A stretch of DNA of 64,000 nucleotides from Achromobacter dolens (lineage in GTDB: Bacteria > Pseudomonadota > Gammaproteobacteria > Burkholderiales > Burkholderiaceae_B), in assembly GCF_902859745.1 (NCBI RefSeq), contig NZ_CADIJW010000004.1, forward strand, positions 124,001 to 188,000, in the 5' to 3' direction. The notes beneath the pieces were generated by a model. The model had not been told where the DNA came from and did not search any database. It saw only the letters and a program-made list of their open reading frames with translations. The position numbers were made by a program, and so were the translations under genes. Below, piece by piece: positions 36,693-47,908 of the stretch (positions are counted from its first letter, which is position 1; each line of letters begins with the position of its first letter).

Positions 36693-39410
36693 TCAGTGCG
36701 CCTGTTCCCAGTTCTTCCCTACGCCCACCTCGGCCACCAGCGGCACGCGCAGCTCGGCCACGTTGCACATCAGCCGCGGCAGGGCTTCCTTGACCAGCTC
36801 CAGTTCCGAGTCGGGCGCTTCCAGCACCAGTTCATCGTGCACCTGCATGATCATGCGCGTCCGCAGCTTTTCGGCCTCGAGCCAGTCCTGCACCGCCACC
36901 ATGGCCATCTTGATCAGGTCGGCCGCGGTGCCCTGCATCGGCGCGTTGATCGCCGCGCGCTCGGCGCCCTGCCGACGCGGGCCCGAGGCGCCGCGGATCT
37001 CCGGCAGTTGCAGGCGGCGCCCGAACACGGTCTCGACGTAGCCCTGCTCGCGCGCCACGCGGCGCGTGTTCTCCATGTACATCGCCACGCCGGGATAGCG
37101 GGCGAAATAGCGGTCGATATAGGCCTGCGCCGCGTCGCGCGTAATGCCCAGGTTCGACGCCAGGCCGAACACGCCCATGCCGTAGATCAGGCCGAAGTTG
37201 ATGGCCTTGGCCGCGCGCCGCTGCTCGGAAGACACGTCCGCCAGCGACACGCCGAACACTTCCGAGGCCGTGGCACGATGGATGTCCTCGCCGGCGGCGA
37301 AGGCGCGCTGCAGATTGGCGTCGTCCGACACGTGCGCCATGATGCGCAGTTCGATCTGCGAATAGTCGGCCGACAGCAGCAGGCCCTGCTCGGCGACGAA
37401 CGCCTCGCGCACCCGGCGCCCGGCTTCGGTGCGCACGGGGATGTTCTGCAGATTGGGATCGGACGAAGCCAGGCGGCCCGTGATGACCGCAGCCTGCGAG
37501 TAGTGAGTGTGCACGCGGCCGGTGGCAGGGTTGATCATGCGCGGCAGCTTGTCCGTGTAGGTGGACTTGAGCTTGGACAGCCCGCGGTACTCGAGCAGCA
37601 CCTGCGGCAGCGGATAGTCCTGCGCCAGCTTGCTCAGCACTTCCTCGTCGGTCGACGGCGCGCCGCCCGCGGTCTTGCGCACCACCGGCAACTGCATGCG
37701 GCCGAACAGGATCTCGCCCAGTTGCTTGGGCGAATTCAGGTTGAAGGGCTGCCCGGCCAGTTCGTAGGCCTTCTGCTCGAGCTGCAGCATTTCCTGGCCC
37801 AGCTTGTGGCTCTGGCGGCCCAGTTCAGCGGCGTCGACCTTGACGCCATTGCGCTCGATCGTGGTCAGCACCGCCGACACCTGCATCTCCAGCAGGTAGA
37901 TACGCTCCAGCCCGGCATCGGCCGCCACCTGCGGGCGCAGCACCCGGTGCAGTTGCAGCGTGAAGTCGGCATCCTCGGCGGCATAGTGGCCGGCCTTGTC
38001 CACCGCCACTTCATCGAAACCGATCTGCTTGGCGCCCTTGCCGCACAGGTCCTCGTACGACACGCCGCTGCGGCCCAGGTAGCGCTGCGCCAGGTCGTTC
38101 AGGCCGACGCCGCGATGCGACTCCAGCACATACGCCTGCAGCATGGTGTCTTCGGCGATGCCCGCCAGGCGGATGCCTTCGTTGGCGAACACGTGCGTAT
38201 CGTACTTGGCGTGGTGCAATAGCTTGGGGCGCGAGGCGTCTTCCAGCCAAGGACGCAGGCGCGCCAGCACCTCGTCCTTGGGCAGTTGCGTCGCGCCGTC
38301 CGGGCCGCGGTGCGCAACGGGGATATAGCAGGCCACGCCCGGCGCCACCGCCATCGACAGGCCGACCAACTTGGCCTGCATCTCATCGAGCGACGTGGTC
38401 TCGGTGTCCAGCGCCACCAGCTCGGCGCCCTGCGCCAACGCCATCCAGGCGTCGAACGCCGCCCAGTCGGCGATGATGCGGTAATCCAGTTCCGTCGGCG
38501 CGGCCGGCACCTCGGCCGCCACCCTTGCATCGCCCGTCGGCACGCGCTCGGCGTCGCCAGTCAGGTCGCGCAGCCAGGTGCGGAAACCGTAGCGCTCGTA
38601 CAGTTCCGTCAGCGTCGCTTCGTCGCGGCCGCGCGGGGTCAGGTCGTCGACGCTGTCGACGTGGCCGGTCAGGTCACAGTCGCACTTCACCGTCAAAAGC
38701 TGGCGCGTCAGCGGGAAGTTGGGAATGGCTTCGCGCAGGTTGCTGCCGGCCACGCCCTTGATGCCCTCGGCGCCCTCGACCAGCTTGTCGATCGAGCCGA
38801 ATTCGGTGATCCACTTGGCGGCCGTCTTGGGGCCGACCTTGGTCACGCCCGGCACGTTGTCGACGGTGTCGCCCACCAGCATCAGGTAATCGACGATGCG
38901 GTCCGGCGGCACGCCGAACTTGTTGACCACGCCAGCCTCGTCCAGCACCTCGCCGCTCATGGTATTGACCAGCGTGACATGGCTGTTGACCAACTGCGCC
39001 AGGTCCTTGTCGCCGGTGGACACCACCGTGTGCACGCCGCGCTCGGCGGCGCGGCAGGCCAGCGTGCCGATCACGTCATCGGCCTCGACGCCCTCGATCG
39101 CCAGCACCGGCCAGCCCAGCGCGCGCACGGCGCGATGGATGGGCTCGATCTGGGCGGCCAGATCTTCCGGCATGGGCGGGCGGTGCGACTTGTATTCCGG
39201 ATACAGATCGTCCCGGAAGGTCTTGCCACGCGCATCGAAAATACATGCGGCATACTCTGCCTTATAGTCGGATACAAGCTTGCGCAACATATTGACCACG
39301 CCGTACAGCGCACCCGTAGGTTCGCCTTGCGCATTGCGCAAATCAGGCATAGCGTGAAAAGCGCGGTACAAGTAGCTTGAACCGTCGACCAGCAATAAGG
39401 TTTTTTTCAT
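36693..39410 (-). CDS. polA: DNA polymerase I
   Basis: 905 residues from ATG at 39410 (MKKTLLLVDGSSYLYRAFHA). 5'-3' exonuclease about 1-290; 3'-5' exonuclease about 320-500 with LVALDTETTS retaining the metal aspartate and glutamate; polymerase about 520-905 with motif A LLSADYSQIELRIMAH, the O-helix RRAAKAINFGLIYG, and motif C IMQVHDELVLEA. All three activities look intact. The start is 16 bases from that of the divergent gene. Confidence 0.97.
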   Translation of the reverse strand: MKKTLLLVDGSSYLYRAFHAMPDLRNAQGEPTGALYGVVNMLRKLVSDYKAEYAACIFDARGKTFRDDLYPEYKSHRPPMPEDLAAQIEPIHRAVRALGWPVLAIEGVEADDVIGTLACRAAERGVHTVVSTGDKDLAQLVNSHVTLVNTMSGEVLDEAGVVNKFGVPPDRIVDYLMLVGDTVDNVPGVTKVGPKTAAKWITEFGSIDKLVEGAEGIKGVAGSNLREAIPNFPLTRQLLTVKCDCDLTGHVDSVDDLTPRGRDEATLTELYERYGFRTWLRDLTGDAERVPTGDARVAAEVPAAPTELDYRIIADWAAFDAWMALAQGAELVALDTETTSLDEMQAKLVGLSMAVAPGVACYIPVAHRGPDGATQLPKDEVLARLRPWLEDASRPKLLHHAKYDTHVFANEGIRLAGIAEDTMLQAYVLESHRGVGLNDLAQRYLGRSGVSYEDLCGKGAKQIGFDEVAVDKAGHYAAEDADFTLQLHRVLRPQVAADAGLERIYLLEMQVSAVLTTIERNGVKVDAAELGRQSHKLGQEMLQLEQKAYELAGQPFNLNSPKQLGEILFGRMQLPVVRKTAGGAPSTDEEVLSKLAQDYPLPQVLLEYRGLSKLKSTYTDKLPRMINPATGRVHTHYSQAAVITGRLASSDPNLQNIPVRTEAGRRVREAFVAEQGLLLSADYSQIELRIMAHVSDDANLQRAFAAGEDIHRATASEVFGVSLADVSSEQRRAAKAINFGLIYGMGVFGLASNLGITRDAAQAYIDRYFARYPGVAMYMENTRRVAREQGYVETVFGRRLQLPEIRGASGPRRQGAERAAINAPMQGTAADLIKMAMVAVQDWLEAEKLRTRMIMQVHDELVLEAPDSELELVKEALPRLMCNVAELRVPLVAEVGVGKNWEQAH

Positions 39411-39426
39411 GGTTACAAAGGCAGAT

Positions 39427-40113
39427 ATGGCAACAACTGCGGCAACAATTGCGGCGACGCCCGCCGAAAAACAAATTCCGCTGATTATGTCAGAGATACG
39501 GACGGCGGCCGAAAAGCTCGCGAACATCGGGCCGGCGGTCAGTGTCTTTGGCAGTGCGCGCGTCAGCCGCAACTCCCCCCACTACGAAACCACCGTGGCA
39601 ATCTCGGCCGCCCTGGCCGAGGCGGGATTTGCGGTCATCGCGGGCGGCGGCCCCGGCATCATGGAAGCCGCCAACAAGGGCGCGTTCGAAACCGGCGGCA
39701 CCAGCATCGGGCTGAACATCAGCCTGCCGCACGAAGCGCACAACAACGAATATCAAACCATCAGTCTATCGTTTGAGTACTTTTTTTCACGCAAAGCCAC
39801 CTTTTTCATGCACAGCTTCGCCTACGTGGCGATGCCGGGCGGCTTCGGCACCCTGGACGAGCTCTTCGAAGCGTTGACACTGATCCAGACCGGCAAAGTC
39901 CCGCCCGCGCCCATCGTGCTGGTGGGCAGCGAATACTGGTCAGGCCTGGTCGAATGGCTGGGGGGCCAGGTGCTCGGCAACGGCATGATCGGCGCGCATG
40001 ACCTGGATCTTTTCATCATCGAGGACGATCCGCGCAAGGTCGTGCGCAAGGTGGTCGAGTTCCACCAGAAGGTCAGCACGGAAGCGCAATACGCGCCCTC
40101 GCTGCCGGCCTGA
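39427..40113 (+). CDS. TIGR00730/LOG family Rossmann-fold nucleosidase-like protein
   Basis: 228 residues. ATG at 39427 has AAAGG six bases upstream; an earlier ATG at 39409 overlaps the polA start codon and lacks a site. FGSARVSRNSPHYE, VIAGGGPGIMEAANKGA and the catalytic PGGFGTLDELFEAL (about 140-153) define the LOG/YgdH group. Relatives hydrolyse nucleoside 5'-monophosphates, including cytokinin riboside phosphates. Transcribed divergently from polA. Confidence 0.9.
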   Translation: MATTAATIAATPAEKQIPLIMSEIRTAAEKLANIGPAVSVFGSARVSRNSPHYETTVAISAALAEAGFAVIAGGGPGIMEAANKGAFETGGTSIGLNISLPHEAHNNEYQTISLSFEYFFSRKATFFMHSFAYVAMPGGFGTLDELFEALTLIQTGKVPPAPIVLVGSEYWSGLVEWLGGQVLGNGMIGAHDLDLFIIEDDPRKVVRKVVEFHQKVSTEAQYAPSLPA

Positions 40114-40182
40114 CGGCCGCTGGCCGGGAAAGACGCCCCCGGCAATGCCGGGCGGCCGCGAATCGCGGCCGCCCGCGCGCCC

Positions 40183-41607
40183 CTACTTGCGCATGAACGA
40201 CGGCAGCACGTCCGCCGGAATCGGGCAGACATACGGCTGGCCGCGGCGCATTTCCAACAGCTCTTCCTTGGCGCGCGCCAGCGTCCCGGGCTGCCGATAG
40301 AGATCCGCCGCCGTGGCCGCGATGATCTTGGCCGCATGCACCATGCCCTTGTGCGCCAGCGACAACTTGCCCTGCGCCACCATCTGCCAGGAATGGAATG
40401 GCGTGCCGTAGGCATAGCAGGCGCCCCAGCACTGTGCCGTGGGCGTCACCCAACTGACGTCGCCGACGTCGGTCGAGCCATAGCTGATTTCATGCTTGCC
40501 GGGCTCGTAAGGCGCGACGCCGCTGAACAGCGGCGTCGGATTGCGCAGCACCGCGCCCAGGTTCTTGCCGGCGTTGTCGATGTCGTCGGCCGAAATCGCG
40601 TCCCACATGCGGCGCGCAGCCTGCTGTTCGCCTTCTGTGTAGGCCGGGCCTTGCAGCGCCTGCATGTTGGCGTACATGACCTGGTTCAGCACGCCGTTGG
40701 GAATGTAGTTGGAGCAGGCCTTGTCGAACACGATCTCCAGTTCGCAACCGGTCATCAGCGCCGCGCCGCGGGCCACGTTCTTGACCCGTTCGTACAGCTC
40801 GGCGGCCTGCGAATTGATCGGCGCGCGCACCAGGTACAGCACCTCGGCGCGGGCCTGAACCACGTTGGGCGAGATGCCGCCGCTGTTGGTCACCGCGTAG
40901 TGCACCCGCGCGTCCGGCACCATGTGCTCGCGCAGGTAGTTCACGCCCACGTTCATCAGCTCCACCGCGTCCAGCGCGCTGCGGCCCAGGTGCGGCGAAT
41001 TGGCCGCGTGAGCCGCCACGCCCCGAAAGCGGAAATAGGCCTGGATATTGGCCAGCGACGACTGGTGGAAGATGCCGGTGTGCGAGGCCGGATGCCAGGT
41101 CAGCGCCGCGTCCAGGTCGTCGAACAGCCCGGCGCGCGCCATGAAGGTCTTGCCCGACCCGCCCTCCTCGGCCGGACAGCCGTAGAAGCGGATGCGGCCC
41201 GGCAGGCCGTTGCTTTCCAGGAACTCCTTGACCGCCACCGCGGCGAAATGCGCCGCCGTGCCCAGCAGGTGGTGGCCGCAACCGTGGCCGTTGCCATTGG
41301 GCGTTTCCGGCGACGGCTGGCAGGCATAGGCGCCGCTCTCCTGGCTCAGGCCCGACAGGGCGTCGTACTCGCCCAGGATGCCGATCACCGGGCCGCCGGC
41401 GCCCGCCTCGGCGACGAACGCCGTCGGAATGCCGGCCGCGTCGCGGGTAACGCGAAAGCCGGCCTCTTCCAGCATGGCGATGTGCAGTTCGGCCGATTTG
41501 TGCTCGTCATAGCGCAATTCGGCCAGGCTCCAGATGCGGTCGCTCAACTCGGCGTAGCGGTCGCTGCGCGCGTCGATGAACGGGGCAAGAATATCGATGG
41601 CTCCCAT
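40183..41607 (-). CDS. M20 family amidohydrolase, AbgB-like
   Basis: 474 residues; GGAG six bases before the ATG. Metal-binding motifs GHGCGHHLLGTAA near 110, PAEEGGSGKTF near 145, HPASHTG near 172, and the late HSWQMVAQGKLSLAHKGM match the peptidase M20 dimerisation and catalytic parts. Length and AHAANSPHLGRSALDAVELM resemble E. coli AbgB, which with AbgA cleaves p-aminobenzoyl-glutamate. No abgA or abgT is present. The neighbouring Bug receptor suggests uptake of the amide or its acid. Confidence 0.87.
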   Translation of the reverse strand: MGAIDILAPFIDARSDRYAELSDRIWSLAELRYDEHKSAELHIAMLEEAGFRVTRDAAGIPTAFVAEAGAGGPVIGILGEYDALSGLSQESGAYACQPSPETPNGNGHGCGHHLLGTAAHFAAVAVKEFLESNGLPGRIRFYGCPAEEGGSGKTFMARAGLFDDLDAALTWHPASHTGIFHQSSLANIQAYFRFRGVAAHAANSPHLGRSALDAVELMNVGVNYLREHMVPDARVHYAVTNSGGISPNVVQARAEVLYLVRAPINSQAAELYERVKNVARGAALMTGCELEIVFDKACSNYIPNGVLNQVMYANMQALQGPAYTEGEQQAARRMWDAISADDIDNAGKNLGAVLRNPTPLFSGVAPYEPGKHEISYGSTDVGDVSWVTPTAQCWGACYAYGTPFHSWQMVAQGKLSLAHKGMVHAAKIIAATAADLYRQPGTLARAKEELLEMRRGQPYVCPIPADVLPSFMRK

Positions 41608-41677
41608 CGTGTCTCCAGTGGCGGTCTACAGGATCTGGGGGCGCCGGCCACGGTACGTCGCCGGCGGCGGCAAAACG

Positions 41678-42661
41678 TCATTCGTCGAGCTTGATGGCGG
41701 CAGTTTCAATGATTTTGCGATTGGCGGCCAGCGTCTGCGCGATGCGCTGGGTGAATTCCTGCGGCGTGCCGGTATCAGGCTCGGCGCCGAGGGTGGCCAG
41801 CCGCTGCACCAGCGCCGGCTCGGCCAGCGCCCGGCGCACCGCGTCATTGAGACGCCGCACCACTGCGTCGGGCGTGCCCGCCGGCGCCACCAGGCCGAAC
41901 CAGGTCTGGCCCAGCGCATTCAATTGCGGGTAGCCCAATTCGGCCAGCGTCGGCAGTTGCGGCAGGCCCGGCAATCGCGCGGGGGCGGCCACCGCGATCG
42001 GACGCAGCTTGCCGGCCTTGATCAAGGACTGGGCCGAGGCGTACTGGTCCTGCTGCACCTGCACCTCGCCGCCCACGGCGGCCGTCAATGCGGGGCCCAT
42101 GCCCCGGTAGGGCACGTGCAACACCTCTACCTGGAGGTCCGCATTCATGGCCGCCAGGTTCAGGTGACCGAGCGATCCCACGCCGGGCGAACCGAAGGAA
42201 TACTTGCCGGGATGTCCCCGCAATTCGGCCAGGAACTGTGCGAAATCCGTCGCAGGAAAGGCCGGGTTCACCATCCACACCACCGGCACGTTGGCCACCG
42301 AACCCACCGCCGTCAGTTGCTTTGCCGGATCGACGCGCGCCGTACCGTACAACAGCGGATTGACCGCCATGGTGCTGACGGTGGCCATGCCCAGCGTATA
42401 GCCATCGGGCTCGGCCCGCGCCACCGCCTCGGTGCCGATCAGGCCGCCGGCGCCGGCGCGGTTCTCCACCACCACGCTCTGGCCCAGTTCCTTGCGCAGG
42501 CCATCGGCCACCGCCCGCGCCAGGACATCGGTGGAACCGCCGGGAGCGAACGGCACGATCAGGCGCACCGGCTGTGAGGGATAGACGCCCTGCGCGTGCG
42601 CCAGGAACGAAACGCCGACCAGTGCGGCGCAGACGAAAGCATGCAACAGACGGGACTTCAT
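41678..42661 (-). CDS. Bug-type tripartite tricarboxylate transporter receptor
   Basis: 327 residues, signal peptide about 1-24 (ending AHAQ). Family motifs VRLIVPFAPGGSTDVLARAV, VVENRAGAGGLIGTEAV and HVPYRGMGPALTAAVGGEVQ. No TctAB membrane genes nearby. It follows the LysR promoter region and precedes the AbgB-like gene by 70 bases, so receptor and hydrolase probably form one unit controlled by the divergent LysR protein. Confidence 0.92.
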   Translation of the reverse strand: MKSRLLHAFVCAALVGVSFLAHAQGVYPSQPVRLIVPFAPGGSTDVLARAVADGLRKELGQSVVVENRAGAGGLIGTEAVARAEPDGYTLGMATVSTMAVNPLLYGTARVDPAKQLTAVGSVANVPVVWMVNPAFPATDFAQFLAELRGHPGKYSFGSPGVGSLGHLNLAAMNADLQVEVLHVPYRGMGPALTAAVGGEVQVQQDQYASAQSLIKAGKLRPIAVAAPARLPGLPQLPTLAELGYPQLNALGQTWFGLVAPAGTPDAVVRRLNDAVRRALAEPALVQRLATLGAEPDTGTPQEFTQRIAQTLAANRKIIETAAIKLDE

Positions 42662-42753
42662 GGAACGGCGAATCCTTGCGTGGAAACCGGTAGCCGGCGT
42701 CACGTCATTCTGGCCAGGGCATATCCTTATTTCAAATACATTAACGGACCCAT

Positions 42754-42772
42754 ATATTCGAATTTTGAATAT
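42754..42772. promoter_or_regulatory. LysR-type palindrome between receptor and regulator genes
   Basis: ATATTC (42754-42759) and GAATAT (42767-42772) flank seven bases, forming an interrupted dyad in an AT-rich divergent region. The spacing fits a LysR box. Confidence 0.5.
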
Positions 42773-42794
42773 CAAGATCCGGAATTCCACACCC

Positions 42795-43739
42795 ATGGAC
42801 GTCGCCCCCGCCACCCTGCTTGCCCGGCTGCTGGCCAAGGGACGCCTGCGCCACCTGCAACTGCTGGCCGGGGTTGCCGAACTGGGCAGCCTGCAGCAGG
42901 CCGCCGCTCAGATCGGCATGAGCCAGCCGGCCGCCACCCATGCCCTGGCGGACATCGAATCCCTGCTGGGTGTGGAGCTGTTCGAACGTCATGCGCGCGG
43001 CATGCGCGCCACCCGCTGCGGTCAATTGATGGCCGATTGCGCACGCGGCATGCTCACCTCGCTGCGCGCCTCGACCGACTCGGTCGCGGCCCTGCGCGGC
43101 GGCGCCTCCGGCAGCCTGCGCTTGGGCGCCATCCCGGCAGCGAGCAGCGGGCTGCTGGCGCAACACCTGCCCGCCTACATGCGCGCCCATCCGGGCCTGC
43201 AGGTGGACTTGCAGGAAGGCAGCCGCGAACAGTTGCTGCCGCTGGCGGCTGCGGGCAATCTGGACATGCTGCTGTGCCGGCGCCCGGAGGCGGTGCCGAC
43301 CGGCCTGGACTTCGTGCCGCTGCAACGGGATGACGCCGTCATCGTCGCCACGCCCGGCCATCCATTGCTCGCCAGCGACACCGCGCCGACATTGGCGCAG
43401 GTCGCCACCCAGCTCTGGATCCAGCCCCGCCCGGAACTGGCGATCCACGCCGTCTTCACCGCTTTCTTCGAACGCGCCGACGTAGTCCCGCGGCTATGCC
43501 GCCTGGCCAGCGCCGCGCCGCCCATGCCACTGCTGATCGCCGTCATGCAGGCACAGCAGGCGCTGGCCATGGTGCCGCTGACGCTGGCCGGCTGGTATCT
43601 GCAACATGGCCACTTTCAGCGCGTGCGGATCGAATCACCGGGCGCCTTCCAGCCCATCGGCGCCATCGTCGGACAGGCGGGTCCGGGCCGCGACTTTCTG
43701 CACTGGCTGATGCGCGCCCCGCAACAAACAGCCTCCTGA
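42795..43739 (+). CDS. LysR family transcriptional regulator
   Basis: 314 residues from ATG at 42795. Winged helix at about 17-75 (LRHLQLLAGVAELGSLQQAA, then IGMSQPAATHALADIE). The C-terminal ligand domain contains GSLRLGAIPAASSG and QAQQALAMVPLTLAGW. Divergent from the Bug receptor and probably its regulator. Its stop is 19 bases from the end of the next, converging LysR gene. Confidence 0.9.
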   Translation: MDVAPATLLARLLAKGRLRHLQLLAGVAELGSLQQAAAQIGMSQPAATHALADIESLLGVELFERHARGMRATRCGQLMADCARGMLTSLRASTDSVAALRGGASGSLRLGAIPAASSGLLAQHLPAYMRAHPGLQVDLQEGSREQLLPLAAAGNLDMLLCRRPEAVPTGLDFVPLQRDDAVIVATPGHPLLASDTAPTLAQVATQLWIQPRPELAIHAVFTAFFERADVVPRLCRLASAAPPMPLLIAVMQAQQALAMVPLTLAGWYLQHGHFQRVRIESPGAFQPIGAIVGQAGPGRDFLHWLMRAPQQTAS

Positions 43740-43758
43740 CCGCCGCCTCCAGACTGGC

Positions 43759-44619
43759 TCACCGCAGCGCCCGCTCGATCGCCTCGCGCGCCTGGCCGAT
43801 AAAGGCATCTTCGCCCGGCCGCGCCGGCAACAGTCGGAATTCGACGTCGGGCAATGGCGGCAGGCCGGGCGCCTGCAGGCGGCCGATGCCTGGCGCCAGC
43901 GCCGACTCGTTCAGGCAGGCCACGCCCAGCCCCGCACCGATCGCCAGTTGCAACCCCGCGACGCCCGAGGCCACGTGCGCCACCGCGTAGGGCACGGCGC
44001 GCCGCGCCAGCAACCGCTCGGCGTACTGGCGCAACGCGCAGGTCTCGGGCAGCGCCAGCAACGGCAACGGCTCCGGCGGCGCCGGCGCGCCCTCGGCCCC
44101 CATCCACAGCAGCGACTCACGCCGCAGCAAGGGTCCCAACGCCCGCCCTTTCGACGCGCCGCGCTCCAGGATCACCATCGAGATGCCGACATCGACTTCG
44201 CCGCGTTCGTAAGCGGCCTCGATCGCGCCGCTTTTCATGATGGTGACGTGCATGCGCACCTGGGGATACTGCTCGTTCAGGCGACGCAGCAGACGCGCCA
44301 CGTCGCCAGGCCGGAAGTAGTCGGTGATGCACAGCCGCAACTCTCCACGCAGCGCCACGCCGCGCAGGTCGCGGTAGGCTTCGTCGCTGAGCGCCAGGAT
44401 GGCGCGCGCATGCGCCAGCAGCCGTTCGCCGGCGGGGGTGGCAACCACGCCAGACTTGCCGCGTATCAGTAGCGGCTGGCCAGCCCGTTCCTCCAGCTTG
44501 CGCATCTGCTCGCTGACGGATGACTGCGACAGGAACACCTTGGGCGCGGCCGCCGTCAGGCTGCCCGCATCCAGCACGGCCACCAACGTTCGCAACTGGT
44601 CGAGATCGAACCCGGACAT
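43759..44619 (-). CDS. LysR family transcriptional regulator
   Basis: 286 residues. MSGFDLDQLRTLVAVLDAGS opens a standard winged helix, with KVFLSQSSVSEQMRKLEE as recognition helix. RGELRLCITDYFRPGDVARL starts the ligand domain. It resembles the group regulating small catabolic operons; divergent from the tautomerase gene at 44726, which is its likely target. Confidence 0.9.
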   Translation of the reverse strand: MSGFDLDQLRTLVAVLDAGSLTAAAPKVFLSQSSVSEQMRKLEERAGQPLLIRGKSGVVATPAGERLLAHARAILALSDEAYRDLRGVALRGELRLCITDYFRPGDVARLLRRLNEQYPQVRMHVTIMKSGAIEAAYERGEVDVGISMVILERGASKGRALGPLLRRESLLWMGAEGAPAPPEPLPLLALPETCALRQYAERLLARRAVPYAVAHVASGVAGLQLAIGAGLGVACLNESALAPGIGRLQAPGLPPLPDVEFRLLPARPGEDAFIGQAREAIERALR

Positions 44620-44725
44620 GGCTTATCCAACGGCTTAAACGATGGAAGGAATCGTAAATTCCCGCTTTTCCGATGTCAATGCCGTCCCTACACTGGCTCC
44701 ATTCCCCTCACCCAAGGAGCCTGTC

Positions 44726-45118
44726 ATGCCCCACATCGTCGTCCACGTTTCCGGCCAGCCCGACGCCGCCCGCAACCGCCGCCTCGTCGATTCGGTCGTC
44801 GGCCTGACCCAGTCGGTGCTCGGCAAGAAGCTGCCCGTCATCGCCATCACGCTGCAGCACATCCCCCACGACCAATGGTTCATCGGCGCGCGCCCGCTGT
44901 CGGAACTGGGCAGGAACGCCTTCCACCTGGACATCAGCGTCACCGACGAGACCAACACCAAGGCCGAGAAAGCCCGCTTCATCCAGGAAATCTACGCAGC
45001 CTTCGGCGAGATCCTTGGCGAGCTGCACGAATGCTCCTACGTGCACGTGATCGACGCGCGCGCGGCGGCCTATGGCTATGGCGGCAAGACGCAGGAATAC
45101 CGGCACCAGCACGCCTGA
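44726..45118 (+). CDS. tautomerase superfamily protein
   Basis: 130 residues; AAGGAG precedes ATG at 44726. After removal of Met the N-terminal residue is Pro, the catalytic base of the superfamily (MPHIVVHVSG). The chain is about twice the length of 4-oxalocrotonate tautomerase, fitting the single-chain groups that include malonate semialdehyde decarboxylase and cis-CaaD. The arginine in NRRLVDSVV and the IPHDQWFIGARPL segment may be substrate-binding. Reaction unknown. Confidence 0.82.
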   Translation: MPHIVVHVSGQPDAARNRRLVDSVVGLTQSVLGKKLPVIAITLQHIPHDQWFIGARPLSELGRNAFHLDISVTDETNTKAEKARFIQEIYAAFGEILGELHECSYVHVIDARAAAYGYGGKTQEYRHQHA

Positions 45119-45228
45119 TGCCGCGTGCCGGCGCACGGGCGGCCGCCGCTGCGCCGCCTGGTCGGCAGCGTGTACGCCGTCGACCGCTTGAACAGCGCCA
45201 CCGGCAAGCCCGCGGCCACGAATGAAAA

Positions 45229-45260
45229 AAAGCCGCGCACCCCGAAGGGTGTGCGGCTTT
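45229..45260 (-). terminator. intrinsic terminator after typA
   Basis: AAAGCCGCGCACCC pairs with GGGTGTGCGGCTTT (one G-U) around GAA; on the minus strand a long T-run follows. It ends the rimP-to-typA transcript. Confidence 0.88.
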
Positions 45261-45299
45261 CCGATTGCCAGGCGCGCGGGGCCTGAACCCCGCCCCGCC

Positions 45300-47119
<1,820 letters not shown>

Positions 47120-47123
<4 letters not shown>

Positions 47124-47869
47124 AGCGAGTCCTTTAAGGTGGTGGCGGGCAGCAAGCCCGCCGGCAATTCGTTCAGTGCAAGCAATGCCTGCTTGGGGTC
47201 TGGCATCGCCTGCAAGGCATCCAGCGCAACGGCGCGTTCCAGAGAAAATGGCCCGACGTGCGTGCGCCGCAGCGCCGCCAGGTGGGCGTAACAGCCCAGC
47301 GCGCGCCCGATGTCCTGGGCCAGCGTCCGGATGTATGTGCCTTTACTGCAAGCCACATCGATCTCTGCCTGCGTCCCGTTCAGGGACAGCAGCTCGATGC
47401 GGTAAATCGTAATCTGCCGCGGCGGGCGTTCCAGCTCGATGCCGGCCCGCGCGTATTCGTACAACGGCTTGCCGTCGCGCTTGAGCGCCGAATACATGGG
47501 CGGAATCTGCTCGATCGTGCCCGAGAAACGTGACAGCGCATCGCGCAGCGCCTGTTCCTCGACCACGAAGCCGGGCGCGGCGGTAGCCACCACGTTGCCG
47601 GTCAGGTCGCCGGAATCGGTTTCCTCGCCAAATTGCAGCGTAGCGCGATAAGCCTTGTCGGCGTCAAGCATCGCGCCGGAAATCTTGGTTGCCCGGCCCA
47701 TGCAGCACACCAGCAGGCCGGTGGCGAAGGGGTCGAGGGTGCCGGTATGGCCGGCTTTCGCCGCGTCCATGGCACGCTTGGCGCGTTGCAAGGCGTGGTT
47801 GCTCGACAAACCTACGGGTTTGTCGAGCAACAGCACACCGTCGAGCGCAAGCCCGCGTCGTTTAGCCAT
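47120..47869 (-). CDS. truB: tRNA pseudouridine-55 synthase
   Basis: 249 residues. The catalytic aspartate is D46 in [28 protein letters not shown] opens the fold and [19 protein letters not shown] is the usual RNA-contact segment. It makes pseudouridine 55 in the T-loop of tRNAs. It has no extended PUA domain beyond about 240. Coupled to typA by a four-base overlap. Confidence 0.97.
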
Positions 47870-47908
47870 CGTCGGAATCCGGAAATTAAAGCAGTGACGA
47901 CAGCCCGA

